Notes: generated by a model not told the origin, from the sequence alone. DNA of 64,000 nt from Turicimonas muris (GCF_002221595.1 NZ_NHMP01000008.1:1-64000), one strand, 5' to 3'. Shown: positions 38,387-48,007, counted from the stretch's first letter. Numbers and translations are program-made.

Positions 38387-38413
38387 AGACCGCTACTTCA
38401 TAGCGGTCTTTTG
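38387..38413 (+). terminator. Terminator of the lyase gene
   Basis: AGACCGCTA (38387-38395) pairs with TAGCGGTCT (38401-38409) around CTTCA, followed by T-rich sequence. Confidence 0.9.
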
Positions 38414-38513
38414 CATTTCCAAAATTGCAGAAATCAAAAAGAAATTCTGATTCCAGATATTGAAAATATTATTTTGTACGCTAATTAAATTGAGGTTGAG
38501 ATAAGTATTTGGA

Positions 38514-38551
38514 AAACGAAAAACCCGCAATCCAATATTTTGAACTGCGGG
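38514..38551 (-). terminator. Terminator of the tRNA gene
   Basis: CCCGCA (38546-38551 complement) pairs with TGCGGG (38524-38529 complement) and is followed on the minus strand by TTTTTCGTTTT. Confidence 0.8.
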
Positions 38552-38559
38552 CGGTATCT

Positions 38560-38636
38560 TGGTGGCGAATCAGGGACTTGAACCCCGGACACAAGGATTA
38601 TGATTCCTCTGCTCTAACCAACTGAGCTAATTCGCC
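38560..38636 (-). tRNA. tRNA with CAT anticodon, probably tRNA-Met
   Basis: A 77-nt cloverleaf with encoded CCA. The acceptor arms GGCGAAT/ATTCGCC pair over 7 bp, TAGCTCAGTTGGTTAGAGC forms the D arm, and the anticodon loop ATCATAA gives CAT. GGTTCAAGTCC is the T arm. Elongator Met and lysidine-modified Ile2 share this anticodon; the acceptor and anticodon-stem sequence do not let me settle which by eye, Met being favoured. Confidence 0.9.
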
Positions 38637-38727
38637 AGAGACGTAAATATTACAGGAACACTTTTATTTATGCAAGCCTTTTTTGATTCTTCTAATTTTG
38701 TAAGTGTAAATTTATGTAACCTTCTAT

Positions 38728-39549
38728 CTATTTCCAGTACTTATAAAAGTGTTTAATCGGACCGTGACCGTGGCCGACCTCTAGATCATCAGATCCTTCA
38801 ATGGCTTTATCCATAAATTTTTTAGCTTTTTTCATTGCGGTTTTTACGGTCTTCGTTTGAGGAAGAAGAGCCGCGATAGCCGATGACAAAGCACAGCCGG
38901 TGCCATGAGTATTCTTTGTGGCAATCCGTTTGGAAGAAAACTTAGTGAACTTTTTACCGTCAAATAAGAAGTCTTCAGCTGTCTTGGTATTCTCACGGTG
39001 CCCTCCTTTCAAGAAAACGTAGCCGTGAGAGCCTTTCAGTTTCCACAATAAGCGGCAGGCTTCTTCCATCTTTTCATCGGAATCTATTTCTCCTTTCCAG
39101 CCCAACAAAATCTGAGCTTCAGGCAGATTAGGAGTGATCACTGTAGAAATCGGAAGGAGATATTCGCGCAAAGCCGCAATGGCTTCTTGCTGAAGTAAAG
39201 GATCTCCGCTCTTAGCAACCATCACCGGATCTAGAACAATGTAATGAGGATTCCATTTTTCTAAGCCTTCGGCTACGGTTTTAATAAGCTCAGAATCGAA
39301 AAGCATTCCAATTTTGACGGAATCGATTGCAACATCTTCAAAGAGAGTATCAATCTGTTTTGCAACCATGTCCACCGGAATAGGAAATACCGCCGTTACA
39401 CCAACGGTGTTTTGTGCAGTCAGAGCCGTAACAACTCCGCAGGCATAAGCTCTCTGCGCACTGATAGTTTTAATATCAGCCAAAATCCCAGCACCTCCCG
39501 AGGGATCAACTCCTGCTATTGATACTACATTCGGGCACTTACTCTTCAT
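38728..39549 (-). CDS. thiD: Hydroxymethylpyrimidine/phosphomethylpyrimidine kinase
   Basis: Phosphorylates HMP and HMP-P for thiamine synthesis or salvage. The 273-residue ribokinase-fold enzyme has SIAGVDPSGGAGI, LDPVMVAKSGDPLL and KNTHGTGCALSSAIAA with the catalytic region. Start at the ATG 39549 with GGAGG 8 nt upstream, inside the end of waaA; a GTG at 39558 is the alternative. No other thi gene is adjacent, and no TPP riboswitch is seen. Confidence 0.93.
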   Translation of the reverse strand: MKSKCPNVVSIAGVDPSGGAGILADIKTISAQRAYACGVVTALTAQNTVGVTAVFPIPVDMVAKQIDTLFEDVAIDSVKIGMLFDSELIKTVAEGLEKWNPHYIVLDPVMVAKSGDPLLQQEAIAALREYLLPISTVITPNLPEAQILLGWKGEIDSDEKMEEACRLLWKLKGSHGYVFLKGGHRENTKTAEDFLFDGKKFTKFSSKRIATKNTHGTGCALSSAIAALLPQTKTVKTAMKKAKKFMDKAIEGSDDLEVGHGHGPIKHFYKYWK

Positions 39550-40858
39550 CTCCTTCACCTCCGCTTAAAATTTCGTCAATAACTGCCATCGTTTTCTTAG
39601 TAGCGCCTCTTTTCTTTTCAGAAAATAAAAGTGCTTGTTTAGACAAGGCTTCTCGTTTTGCCTTGTCTTCTAATAACTCTTCAACAGCCCTCATGGCGTC
39701 GTCTTCATCTTTGACCTGAAGAAGCGCACCCTCGTTTTTCCCTTCTTCAATGGCTGTCTGGAAATTAAATATGCTCGGACCCACAATAAGAGGCACCCCA
39801 ATGCCGCACGGTTCGATAACGCTTTGAGACCCATATGGTCCGAAACTGCCCCCCATTACGGCAACATCGGCCAGTGCATAGTAGAAATTCATCTCGCCCA
39901 TGCTGTCTCCAAGGATAACTTGCGGACCATTTGCACCGAAAACCGTCCTCCAATCACGGAGATTACTTCTCTTTGCAACCGTTAGTCCATGATCTTCAAT
40001 GAGTTTTCTGACCTGCTCGAACCTCTGGGGATGCCGCGGAACGATTAACCACAAGGGTTTAGGACCTGAGCCGTCTTTTTCCTGTTTTTCTATAAGCTTC
40101 ACAAACCTTTCCTCTTCCCCTTCCCTGGTACTGGCAAATAAAACCAGTGGCCTTTGCAAAAGCTTACGCAGCTCGATTGCAGTTCGAAGCTGAGGAAGAT
40201 TAGGCGTGAAATCAAACTTTAAATTGCCGAGAACCACGACAGGATCGCAGCCGGCTTCTCTAAGACGCTCAGCATCGGCTTCGGACTGAGCCAGCGTAAT
40301 ATCTAAGCGCTGCATGGCCGGCTTAATTAAGGCACGAACCTTCTTTCCCTTTTTCAGCGATCTTTCCGAAAGCCGTGCGTTGGCTAAAATTAAAGGAATG
40401 CCTTTTTTCTTTGCATAAAAAGTCAAATTAGGCCAGACTTCGGTCTCTATCATGATGATAAGAGAGGGCCTAACTTGCTGAAGGAATCTTTTCACTGCAA
40501 ACGGGGTGTCATACGGCAAATAACTTTGAGTGATTCTGTCTCCATAGCGGCGGGCAATCTTCTCTCCGACTTCTCGGCCGGTAGGCGTCATGTGCGTATA
40601 GATAATATCGACTTGCGGCCATTTCTTTAAAATGGCTTCCACAAGAGTTTCCGTAGCTCTTGTTTCTCCGACCGATACTGCGTGGATCATAATTCTCACA
40701 CGCAAACTCTTTGGTTTGGGATAAGAAGCCAATCCAAATCTTTCTGACCAATGCTGCTTATATTCCGGCTGTTTTCTTGCCCTCTTAAGAAGATATAACA
40801 TCGCCAATGGACAAGCAGCGTACAAAAGGCTGCTGTAGATAGGCCTTATCGGATTCAT
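39539..40858 (-). CDS. waaA: 3-deoxy-D-manno-octulosonate transferase
   Basis: Transfers Kdo from CMP-Kdo to lipid IVA at the inner membrane. The 439-residue GT30 enzyme has an N-terminal membrane anchor (about 5-22), IHAVSVGETRAT and the C-terminal GT-B motif GGSFGPYGSQSVIEPCGIGVPLIVG region. Its ATG overlaps the waaC stop by 4 nt (ATGA), and its last 11 nt overlap the thiD start. Confidence 0.94.
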   Translation of the reverse strand: MNPIRPIYSSLLYAACPLAMLYLLKRARKQPEYKQHWSERFGLASYPKPKSLRVRIMIHAVSVGETRATETLVEAILKKWPQVDIIYTHMTPTGREVGEKIARRYGDRITQSYLPYDTPFAVKRFLQQVRPSLIIMIETEVWPNLTFYAKKKGIPLILANARLSERSLKKGKKVRALIKPAMQRLDITLAQSEADAERLREAGCDPVVVLGNLKFDFTPNLPQLRTAIELRKLLQRPLVLFASTREGEEERFVKLIEKQEKDGSGPKPLWLIVPRHPQRFEQVRKLIEDHGLTVAKRSNLRDWRTVFGANGPQVILGDSMGEMNFYYALADVAVMGGSFGPYGSQSVIEPCGIGVPLIVGPSIFNFQTAIEEGKNEGALLQVKDEDDAMRAVEELLEDKAKREALSKQALLFSEKKRGATKKTMAVIDEILSGGEGDEE

Positions 40859-41802
40859 GAGAGAACCTCTTTAACAGCGTCATAGACTTCTTTAACTTCA
40901 GGACAGGCGTCCACACCGCCCAAAGCACATTTTTTACCCTCGCCCATCAAAGGCACTAACTCGATCGGATAGTCTCTGAAAATGCCGACTGTAGGAAGCC
41001 CCATTGCGGATCCCAGATGAGTCATTCCGGTATCTACCCCGACCACAAGCTCGCAGGTTGCCGTAAATTTCATTAACTCTCCAATTTTCATCCGAGCAAG
41101 AACAAATGCATCCTGACCGATTGCATTTTTAATTTTTTCTACGCGTTCTTTTTCTTCAGGGCTTGCCCAAGCAAAAAAAACCTTCCATCCCTCATCGGTC
41201 AGCAGTCTTCCGAGTTCAATCCAGTAGTTTTCGGGCCAAAGCTTCGTTTTGCGGCTCGTATTCACAAAGAAAATCGCCTGCTTGTTTTCAACCTTCTCTG
41301 ATGAGAATAAGAAATCGAAAACCGGTGCCGTATCCGGCAGAACATAATCAAGGGCTTGAGCAGTTAACTGCCGGCATCTTTCAACGGCCGAGAGCTTCTT
41401 GGAAACCGGGTAAGTCTTATCGTACATCCAAGAAGCGACCGGTTCCTTAATCGAGGCTCTATCGTACCCAGCTATCGGAGACTTCGCGAGTTTTCCAACT
41501 GCCGCACTTTTGATTAAACCTTGCAGATCAATGACAAGATCATATTTCTTTTCCTGAAGTCTCTTTTTTAAGGCTTGGATTTCTTCTCGAGTTTGTTTGG
41601 AGAAAATAGACCTTCTCCATTTCCTCACGTTGCAAATAATGGTCTCATCGACAAGGGGCGTATGACGGACAATATCTGCAAACGGCTCTTCTACAAGCCA
41701 ATCTATCCTCACTCCGCGGATATTTTTTCGGATATCCGCCAATACGGGAAGAGCATGGACTACGTCTCCCATTGAGGAGGTCTTTACGATCAATATATTC
41801 AA
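40855..41802 (-). CDS. waaC: LPS heptosyltransferase I
   Basis: Adds the first L,D-heptose to Kdo of the LPS core, using ADP-heptose. The 315-residue GT9 enzyme starts NILIVKTSSMGDVVHALPVL and has the donor motif GVDTGMTHLGSAMG. I use the TTG at 41802, with AAGG 6 nt upstream. The in-frame GTG at 41829 lies inside the pgi terminator hairpin and is unlikely. The precursor ADP-heptose is made by the hldA-hldD-gmhB-hldC cluster at 44913-47967. Confidence 0.9.
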   Translation of the reverse strand: MNILIVKTSSMGDVVHALPVLADIRKNIRGVRIDWLVEEPFADIVRHTPLVDETIICNVRKWRRSIFSKQTREEIQALKKRLQEKKYDLVIDLQGLIKSAAVGKLAKSPIAGYDRASIKEPVASWMYDKTYPVSKKLSAVERCRQLTAQALDYVLPDTAPVFDFLFSSEKVENKQAIFFVNTSRKTKLWPENYWIELGRLLTDEGWKVFFAWASPEEKERVEKIKNAIGQDAFVLARMKIGELMKFTATCELVVGVDTGMTHLGSAMGLPTVGIFRDYPIELVPLMGEGKKCALGGVDACPEVKEVYDAVKEVLS

Positions 41803-41816
41803 GGGACGCCTTTTGT

Positions 41817-41855
41817 AAAAAAAATGCACTCCCGCCTTTTTAAACGAGAATGCAT
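41817..41855 (-). terminator. Terminator of pgi
   Basis: An 11-bp stem with two G-T pairs (41845-41855 with 41824-41834) is followed on the minus strand by T8. It ends 14 nt before the waaC start codon. Confidence 0.9.
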
Positions 41856-41866
41856 CAATATTACGC

Positions 41867-43330
41867 TTACTGCTCTTCGTTCATGATGTCGCGGGCAAGC
41901 CGTTTACCCAACTCGACTCCGGGCTGATCGAACGGATTGATGCCGAACAAGTTGCCGAGCATCGTAGTCTTGTGTTCGTACATAGCCATTAAAGCTCCTA
42001 AGGAGTATGGGCTGATGTCCCTAACTCGAATGACGTTGACCGTGTTCATGGCCAAAGAATCATCGTCTTCGGTCACTAAAACATTGGCCTGAGCCTTGGC
42101 ATTAGCCAAAAGAAAGTCATGATGAACGGTAAGGCTGTGAGCAGGTCTGTCCGCCCAAAGAATGTCGATAGCCGTTCTGGCAACGCCCTGTCTCAGACAT
42201 TGGAAGAATGTGTGCTGGGCATCATTGCCTAAACCGCCCCAAACAATACGGCCTGTAGGGAAAAAGGTCAGTTCTCCGTTTGTTAGACGGCTCTTGCCCA
42301 AACTTTCCATCTGGAGCTGCTGAAGCCATTGAATCATGTGGCGCAGACGGTGCTCATAAGGAAGGAAGCATAAGGTCCCGGCATTTAACGCAATAGAGTT
42401 CCAGATACTGAGTAAAGCCAAAGTTAAAGGCAGGTTCTTTTCAGGTTCGCTTTCAATGGAATGCATATCCATTTGATGCGCACCGCGAAGGAATTCATCA
42501 AAGTGTGTCGGACCTAAAGCAATCATCAGCGGCAGGCCTGTTGCGCTCCAAACAGAGAAGCGTCCGCCGACCCAATCCCAGATAGGGAAACGTCTTGCGC
42601 AAGGCACCCCGATTTTTTCTCCGGCTTTTTCATTGGAAGAGACAACCACAAAGTGCTTGCAAAGTTCTTCCCCTTCAATACCCTGCTGAATAAACCAGTT
42701 GCGGATGGTTTCAGCGTTCAGCAAAGTTTCAGCCGTACCGAAACTCTTACTGGAAACAATAACCAAAGTAGTGCTGGCTGACAGCTTAGAGAGAAGATTG
42801 ACCAGCACCCAGCCGTCAACGTTACTTACCCAATGAACAGCAATTGAGGAAGTGTTCATGTCCTGGCAGGCATCGTAGACAAAGTGTGGCCCTGCGAAGG
42901 ACCCGCCGATACCGACATTAATGACATCGGTAATTCTTTGTCCTGTAGTGCCTCTCCATAAACCTTGACGGATTTCATAAGCGAATTTGCGCATCTCATC
43001 AAGATTCTTGCGGACGGCTTCAGCCTGCGGCAGAGAAGACTCCGGATCTCTTAGAAGAGTATGGAGAGCGGCGCGTTTTTCTGAAGAATTAACTTGCTTA
43101 CCTTGCATCATATTGCGATGACGCTCAACCAGATGAACGTCTTCCGCAATACGGTATAAATGCTTTAATTCTTCTTCATTTAAGCGCTGGCGGGAAATGT
43201 CGACCTTTACCCCGCAGGCTTCCAACGTATGGTCGCCGCCGAGAAGCTTGGGAGGATTTTTCTCGTATTCGTCACTGTAAGCTGAAATTTCGGCCAATCC
43301 GGCCTGGGTCTTAGAAAGGAATTCTGGCAT
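41867..43330 (-). CDS. pgi: Glucose-6-phosphate isomerase
   Basis: Interconverts glucose-6-phosphate and fructose-6-phosphate. The 487-residue form is shorter than the about 550 residues of E. coli Pgi. GGRFSVWSATGLPLMIALG, GIGGSFAGPHFV and VELGKRLA are present; the usual GTNGQH motif reads GLGNDAQHTFFQ, a variant I believe is known in Burkholderiales. Its start overlaps the end of the phosphomannomutase gene by 20 nt. A strong terminator follows. Confidence 0.93.
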   Translation of the reverse strand: MPEFLSKTQAGLAEISAYSDEYEKNPPKLLGGDHTLEACGVKVDISRQRLNEEELKHLYRIAEDVHLVERHRNMMQGKQVNSSEKRAALHTLLRDPESSLPQAEAVRKNLDEMRKFAYEIRQGLWRGTTGQRITDVINVGIGGSFAGPHFVYDACQDMNTSSIAVHWVSNVDGWVLVNLLSKLSASTTLVIVSSKSFGTAETLLNAETIRNWFIQQGIEGEELCKHFVVVSSNEKAGEKIGVPCARRFPIWDWVGGRFSVWSATGLPLMIALGPTHFDEFLRGAHQMDMHSIESEPEKNLPLTLALLSIWNSIALNAGTLCFLPYEHRLRHMIQWLQQLQMESLGKSRLTNGELTFFPTGRIVWGGLGNDAQHTFFQCLRQGVARTAIDILWADRPAHSLTVHHDFLLANAKAQANVLVTEDDDSLAMNTVNVIRVRDISPYSLGALMAMYEHKTTMLGNLFGINPFDQPGVELGKRLARDIMNEEQ

Positions 43331-44693
43331 TCGGTTCTACTCTCAAAATCTCGTCTTTAAATCTCTGCTGGATTCTCTTAAGGGCGTCTTCGCTGTCTGC
43401 TTCAAAGCGCAAAACAACGACGGGAGTGGTATTAGAAGGACGGGCTAAGGCAAATCCATCATCCCACTCAACTCTGATGCCGTCGATGGTAATGATATCT
43501 TTGGCATCCTCAAACTTAGCATTTTGCTTAATTTTTTCGACCAATTCGAAATTTTCTCCTTCAGCTGTCGGAATCTGTAATTCCGGTGTGCTAACAGCAT
43601 TAGGCAGATTCTTCAGCGGCTCATTTGCATCGGCAAAGCGAGTCAGAATTTCAATCATGCGGGTACCGGCATAGACTCCGTCATCAAATCCGGGCCAACG
43701 ATCATGGAAGAAAATATGTCCGCTCATTTCACCGGCGAAATCCGCATTGACCTCTTTCATCTTTGCTTTAATCAAGGAGTGTCCGGTGCGGGACATCACG
43801 GCTTTACCGCCTCTGGACTCAACGAACGGCTTGATGTTTCTTGTGCACTTGACGTCGTAAACAATAGTGGCACCCGGACGCTTGGAGAGAATATCGCCTG
43901 CAAAAAGCATTGCCTGACGATCCGGATAAATAATTTCGCCGTCTTTAGTTACCACGCCCAGACGATCGCCGTCGCCGTCAAAAGCCAAACCAACTTCGGA
44001 GTCGCCTTCTTTAAGAGCCTTGATCAAATCTTGCAAATTAGCCGGTTTGGAAGGATCCGGATGGTGGTTAGGGAAATTGCCGTCAACATTGGTGTAGAGC
44101 TCTTCAACTTCCGCACCCAGTGTTTTGAATAAAGCTGCCGCAGTCGGGCCGGCAATGCCGTTGCCTGCGTCAATGACTATTTTAATAGGACGGGAGAACT
44201 TCACATCATCGGTGATGGACTTCATGTAGGCCGGGAGCACGTCGACTTTTTCGTAGCTTCCTTTTTCTTCTGCTGTATAGAGTATGTCTGCCACAATAGC
44301 CTTGTAGAGATCCTGAATAGTTTCTCCGTACAAAGTTTCGCCGGCTAGCATCATCTTCAGTCCGTTATAGTCGGGAGGATTGTGGCTGCCGGTAACAGCA
44401 ACGCCGCTTCCTGTTTTTAAATAGACCGTACTGAAATAAAGGACGGGTGTAGGAACTGCGCCGATATCATAGACACCAATGCCCGCTTCTCGAATGCCGC
44501 GCATCAAAGCACATTGAAGTCTAGGCCCGCTCAAGCGTCCGTCTCTTCCTACGCAAATGTGGCTGACCCCCTTTTCTCTTGCTTTTGTTCCGAGGGCTTG
44601 GCCAACTAAAAAACAAACATCCTCAGTTAAAGTTTTATCAACAATGCCTCGAATATCGTAGGCCTTAAATATGGATTGTGAGATCACTGTCAT
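43311..44693 (-). CDS. manB: Phosphomannomutase/phosphoglucomutase
   Basis: AlgC/ManB-type alpha-D-phosphohexomutase linking hexose-6-phosphates to hexose-1-phosphates for LPS and nucleotide sugars. The 460-residue protein has KAYDIRGIV, the phosphoserine loop VTGSHNPPDYNGLKMM, the metal loop FDGDGDRLGVV and the sugar-binding GEMSGHIFF. AGGAGG lies 8 nt before the ATG at 44693. Operon with pgi. Substrate preference cannot be told from sequence. Confidence 0.93.
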   Translation of the reverse strand: MTVISQSIFKAYDIRGIVDKTLTEDVCFLVGQALGTKAREKGVSHICVGRDGRLSGPRLQCALMRGIREAGIGVYDIGAVPTPVLYFSTVYLKTGSGVAVTGSHNPPDYNGLKMMLAGETLYGETIQDLYKAIVADILYTAEEKGSYEKVDVLPAYMKSITDDVKFSRPIKIVIDAGNGIAGPTAAALFKTLGAEVEELYTNVDGNFPNHHPDPSKPANLQDLIKALKEGDSEVGLAFDGDGDRLGVVTKDGEIIYPDRQAMLFAGDILSKRPGATIVYDVKCTRNIKPFVESRGGKAVMSRTGHSLIKAKMKEVNADFAGEMSGHIFFHDRWPGFDDGVYAGTRMIEILTRFADANEPLKNLPNAVSTPELQIPTAEGENFELVEKIKQNAKFEDAKDIITIDGIRVEWDDGFALARPSNTTPVVVLRFEADSEDALKRIQQRFKDEILRVEPNARIPF

Positions 44694-44810
44694 CAACCCG
44701 TCCTCCTAATACTTACTTCGCGTCATTTTAATGATTTGCAGACAATTTAGAAACATTTAGCTCGAGAAGAGCCCAAAGAAGGAGGCGGTTTGCTGAAATT
44801 ATGTTAAAAA

Positions 44811-44826
44811 TCACAAAATTCTGTGA
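44811..44826. promoter_or_regulatory. TCACA-N6-TGTGA inverted repeat
   Basis: TCACAAAATTCTGTGA is a perfect palindrome in the divergent manB/hldA intergenic region. Arm order is reversed relative to CRP sites. A regulator cannot be named. Confidence 0.35.
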
Positions 44827-44912
44827 CATTTTTCTCGGGCGAAAAAAACTATCTTATTTTTGTGTTGGAGCGTGTAAGCGTAAAATCAATCCAACTTAGA
44901 AGGTCCGAAAAT

Positions 44913-45857
44913 ATGGAATTAGAAAATATTAATAAGAAAGCAATCGAAGCGGCATCCATCCTTGTGGTTGGAGATGCAATGTTGGACCGTTATTGGTTCG
45001 GAGATGCATCCCGCATCTCTCCTGAAGCCCCCGTTCCCGTTGTTAAGGTAACAAGAAGAGAAGATCGTCTCGGCGGTGCGGCTAACGTAGCAAGAAACTC
45101 GGCCAGCCTCGGTTCGCTTACTTCCTTATTAGCCGTCATCGGAGATGATGAAGCGGGCAACGTATTGATGGAGCTTTTGGAAAAAAGCAACGTCCGTCCG
45201 TGTCTCTATAAAGATCCCAACACTACAACCACGGTGAAGCTCAGAATCCTCGCCCGAAATCAACAGATGCTGCGGACTGATTTCGAGTCACAGGTTCAGG
45301 GATTAGCTCTCGACATGCACGAGTCTCGTTTCGCTTCTCTGCTTCCGGATCATGACGCCGTTATCTTGTCTGACTACGGGAAAGGCGGCCTCGACAGAAT
45401 CGCAAAAATCATTGCTCAAGGAAGAACCTTCGGAAAACCAATTCTCATTGATCCGAAAGGCGATGATTACTCGTGCTACAAATATGCAACCTGCATCACT
45501 CCTAACAGAAGTGAACTTGCCCAGGTTGTCGGACAATGGCGTGATGAAGAAGACTTGCAAAACCGAGCTCAAAACTTGAGAGAAGAACTCAAACTCGAAA
45601 AACTTCTGCTGACTAGAAGTGAAGAAGGAATGACGCTCTTTGACGAAGACGGCAGCTGGAGCGTTCCGGCCCAGGCTAGGGAAGTTTTTGATGTATCAGG
45701 TGCAGGCGATACCGTTATTTCAGTTCTCGGCGTGATGCTTGCCGCCGGGTACGACTGGCGCACTGCAGTCACCGTTTCCAACAGAGCCGGCAGTATTGTT
45801 GTTGGAAAATTAGGAACTGCTACCGTCACCTTCGAAGAATTATTTGGCAAACAATAA
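44913..45857 (+). CDS. hldA: D-glycero-beta-D-manno-heptose-7-phosphate kinase
   Basis: PfkB-family kinase making heptose-1,7-bisphosphate. The 314-residue protein corresponds to the first half of E. coli HldE (VVGDAMLDRYWFGD, RLGGAANVARN, DVSGAGDTVIS). The start is the ATG at 44913 with AAGG upstream; the earlier in-frame ATG adds 30 residues absent from relatives. First gene of hldA-hldD-gmhB-hldC. Confidence 0.93.
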   Translation: MELENINKKAIEAASILVVGDAMLDRYWFGDASRISPEAPVPVVKVTRREDRLGGAANVARNSASLGSLTSLLAVIGDDEAGNVLMELLEKSNVRPCLYKDPNTTTTVKLRILARNQQMLRTDFESQVQGLALDMHESRFASLLPDHDAVILSDYGKGGLDRIAKIIAQGRTFGKPILIDPKGDDYSCYKYATCITPNRSELAQVVGQWRDEEDLQNRAQNLREELKLEKLLLTRSEEGMTLFDEDGSWSVPAQAREVFDVSGAGDTVISVLGVMLAAGYDWRTAVTVSNRAGSIVVGKLGTATVTFEELFGKQ

Positions 45858-45876
45858 TTAACTAAAGGAATTAATC

Positions 45877-46872
45877 ATGAGTTTTATTGTTACAGGGGCA
45901 GCCGGTTTTATCGGCGCCAACATTGTCCGAGGACTCAACCAGCGCGGCATTACCGATATTCTTGCCGTAGACAACCTGACTAAGTCCGACAAGTTCACTA
46001 ACTTAGCCGATACCGTAATCGCCGACTATTTGGACAAGAGAGTCTTTATTGACTTGGTCAAAAAAGGCGAAATCACCGCTCCTGAAGCCATTTTCCACCA
46101 AGGCGCCTGCTCCGATACCATGGAGTTAGACGGCCATTACATGATGGAAAATAATTACCGCTACACCTTGGAATTGTTTAACTGGTGTCAGGCTAAGAAG
46201 ATCCCGTTCTTCTATGCTTCTTCGGCTGCAACTTATGGTGCATCGTCCGTGTTCGTAGAAGATGTAGCCTATGAAAAACCGCTAAACGTTTACGGCTACT
46301 CCAAGTACCTCTTCGACCAAGTTCTTCGCAGAGAAATGCAGAAAGGCCTAACAGCCCCGGTTGCAGGTCTTCGTTACTTCAATGTATACGGCCGTATGGA
46401 ACAGCACAAAGGCCGTATGGCTTCCGTTGCTTTCCATCAATACCACCAATTCAGAAAGGACGGTAAAGTCAAACTGTTCGAAGGCTGTCTCGGCTATGCC
46501 AACGGCGACCAGAAACGCGACTTCGTCTATATTGACGACGTCATAGACGTCAATATGTTCTGCTTAGACAAATCCATCACCGGCATTTACAACTGCGGAA
46601 CGGGACATGCTCAACCTTTCAATGACGTTGCATTGACCGTCGTCAATACTTTGAGAGAACAAGAAGGCAAAGAGGCCTTAACCTTAGAAGATGCTGTCGC
46701 CCATGACTTCATCGAATACATTCCGTTCCCTCAAGCTCTTGTCGGGAAATATCAGGCCTTTACTCAAGCCGATTTAACTCATTTGAGAGCCGCAGGCTAT
46801 GACAAGCCCTTTAAGACCGTTCAAGAAGGCACAAAAGCCTATATGCTTGAGCTTCTTAAGAAGTATCCATAA
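45877..46872 (+). CDS. hldD: ADP-L-glycero-D-manno-heptose 6-epimerase
   Basis: Converts ADP-D,D-heptose to ADP-L,D-heptose, the WaaC donor. The 331-residue extended SDR enzyme has [13 protein letters not shown], the serine/tyrosine/lysine set SSAAT and YGYSKYLFD, and the family segment [27 protein letters not shown] precedes the ATG. 19 nt behind hldA. Confidence 0.95.
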   Translation: MSFIVTGAAGFIGANIVRGLNQRGITDILAVDNLTKSDKFTNLADTVIADYLDKRVFIDLVKKGEITAPEAIFHQGACSDTMELDGHYMMENNYRYTLELFNWCQAKKIPFFYASSAATYGASSVFVEDVAYEKPLNVYGYSKYLFDQVLRREMQKGLTAPVAGLRYFNVYGRMEQHKGRMASVAFHQYHQFRKDGKVKLFEGCLGYANGDQKRDFVYIDDVIDVNMFCLDKSITGIYNCGTGHAQPFNDVALTVVNTLREQEGKEALTLEDAVAHDFIEYIPFPQALVGKYQAFTQADLTHLRAAGYDKPFKTVQEGTKAYMLELLKKYP

Positions 46873-46879
46873 ACGGCCG

Positions 46880-47461
46880 ATGGTTTATAAATTTCTATTC
46901 TCCAGAAAAGCGCCAGCCCCGATCAAAGCTGCATTTCTTGATCGGGACGGTGTAATCAACATTGATTACGCCTATGTCAGCAAAAAAGAGCATTTTGATT
47001 TTGTTGAAGGCGCATTAGAGGGCATTCGGGTGTTAGTCGAAAAAGGATATGCACCCGTGCTCATTACCAATCAAAGCGGTATCGGACGAGGGAAATATAC
47101 CGTTTTTGAATTCAAAAAATTATGCTGCTGGCTTGAAGGGGTATTAGCTAAGCAAAACACTCCCTTACTGGCAGTTTATTTTTGTCCTCACCATCCGGAA
47201 AAGGCTTTTGCTCCTTATCTGCAAGAGTGCAGCTGCCGAAAGCCGGCGCCCGGTATGCTTCTGGCAGCTCAAGAAGATCTCAACATCAACATGACTCAGA
47301 GCATCTTTATCGGAGACAAAAACAGCGACATGACCGCCGCGATGCGCGCAGACATACCGACACGCATCTTAGTGCAAAGCGACGGCTTTAAACCTTTTGA
47401 CAAGCAGGATTGCTGCACCCAAACCGCTAAAAATCTTTTAGAGGCCGCTGAACAATTATGA
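46880..47461 (+). CDS. gmhB: D-glycero-beta-D-manno-heptose 1,7-bisphosphate 7-phosphatase
   Basis: HAD phosphatase removing the 7-phosphate. The 193-residue protein has AFLDRDGVIN, ITNQSGIGRG, the zinc-site segment CPHHPEKAF with CSCRKPAPGML and GDKNSDM. Start at ATG 46880; the track-length extension into hldD is unsupported. Its ATGA stop/start junction couples it to hldC. In many betaproteobacteria this gene is beside glyS. Confidence 0.93.
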   Translation: MVYKFLFSRKAPAPIKAAFLDRDGVINIDYAYVSKKEHFDFVEGALEGIRVLVEKGYAPVLITNQSGIGRGKYTVFEFKKLCCWLEGVLAKQNTPLLAVYFCPHHPEKAFAPYLQECSCRKPAPGMLLAAQEDLNINMTQSIFIGDKNSDMTAAMRADIPTRILVQSDGFKPFDKQDCCTQTAKNLLEAAEQL

Positions 47462-47967
47462 CCACTCACCTTCCTCCCCCAAGCTTTGAACAAAAAATTA
47501 CGATGATGGAAAACTTGGCTGAAGCGGTAGGCAAGCTTCCTAAACCCGTCGTTCTTACCAACGGCGTTTTCGACATCCTGCACCGAGGCCATGTTACTTA
47601 TCTTGCCCAAGCTAAATCATTAGGAAAAAGCCTTGTGGTTGCGGTCAACAGCGACAAATCCGTCAAAATGCTTGGCAAGGGAGACGACAGACCAATTAAT
47701 ACGGAAGCAGATCGAGCTGCTGTTCTTGCCGCCCTCGAAAGTGTTGATTTAGTGGTTATATTCCCGGATAAAGTTCCGCTGGAAGCTGTTCGTCAGGCCA
47801 AACCAGACATTTATGTAAAAGGTGGCGACTATAAGATTGAAGATCTTCCCGAAGCTGAAATTGTCCATTCTTACGGCGGAGAGGTTGTAACGGTCGCCTT
47901 TGAACATGACAGAAGCACCACAAAGTTATTAAAGAAAGTTCGTCAGACTTCCGCGGAAGCAAAGTAG
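47458..47967 (+). CDS. hldC: D-glycero-beta-D-manno-heptose 1-phosphate adenylyltransferase
   Basis: Cytidylyltransferase-fold enzyme, equivalent to the C-terminal half of E. coli HldE, making ADP-D,D-heptose. The 169-residue protein has TNGVFDILHRGHVTYL (HXGH) and KGGDYKIEDLPE. It overlaps gmhB by 4 nt and closes the ADP-heptose cluster, which here lacks only gmhA. Confidence 0.94.
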   Translation: MTTHLPPPSFEQKITMMENLAEAVGKLPKPVVLTNGVFDILHRGHVTYLAQAKSLGKSLVVAVNSDKSVKMLGKGDDRPINTEADRAAVLAALESVDLVVIFPDKVPLEAVRQAKPDIYVKGGDYKIEDLPEAEIVHSYGGEVVTVAFEHDRSTTKLLKKVRQTSAEAK

Positions 47968-48007
47968 ACGAGCTTATATATCTCAAGATCCATTGGCCGA
48001 GACCAAA

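Noticed and set aside
38560-38636. Calling the CAT tRNA as tRNA-Ile2
   Set aside because: Possible, but the identity elements for lysidine synthase could not be judged by eye, so Met is kept with the doubt stated.
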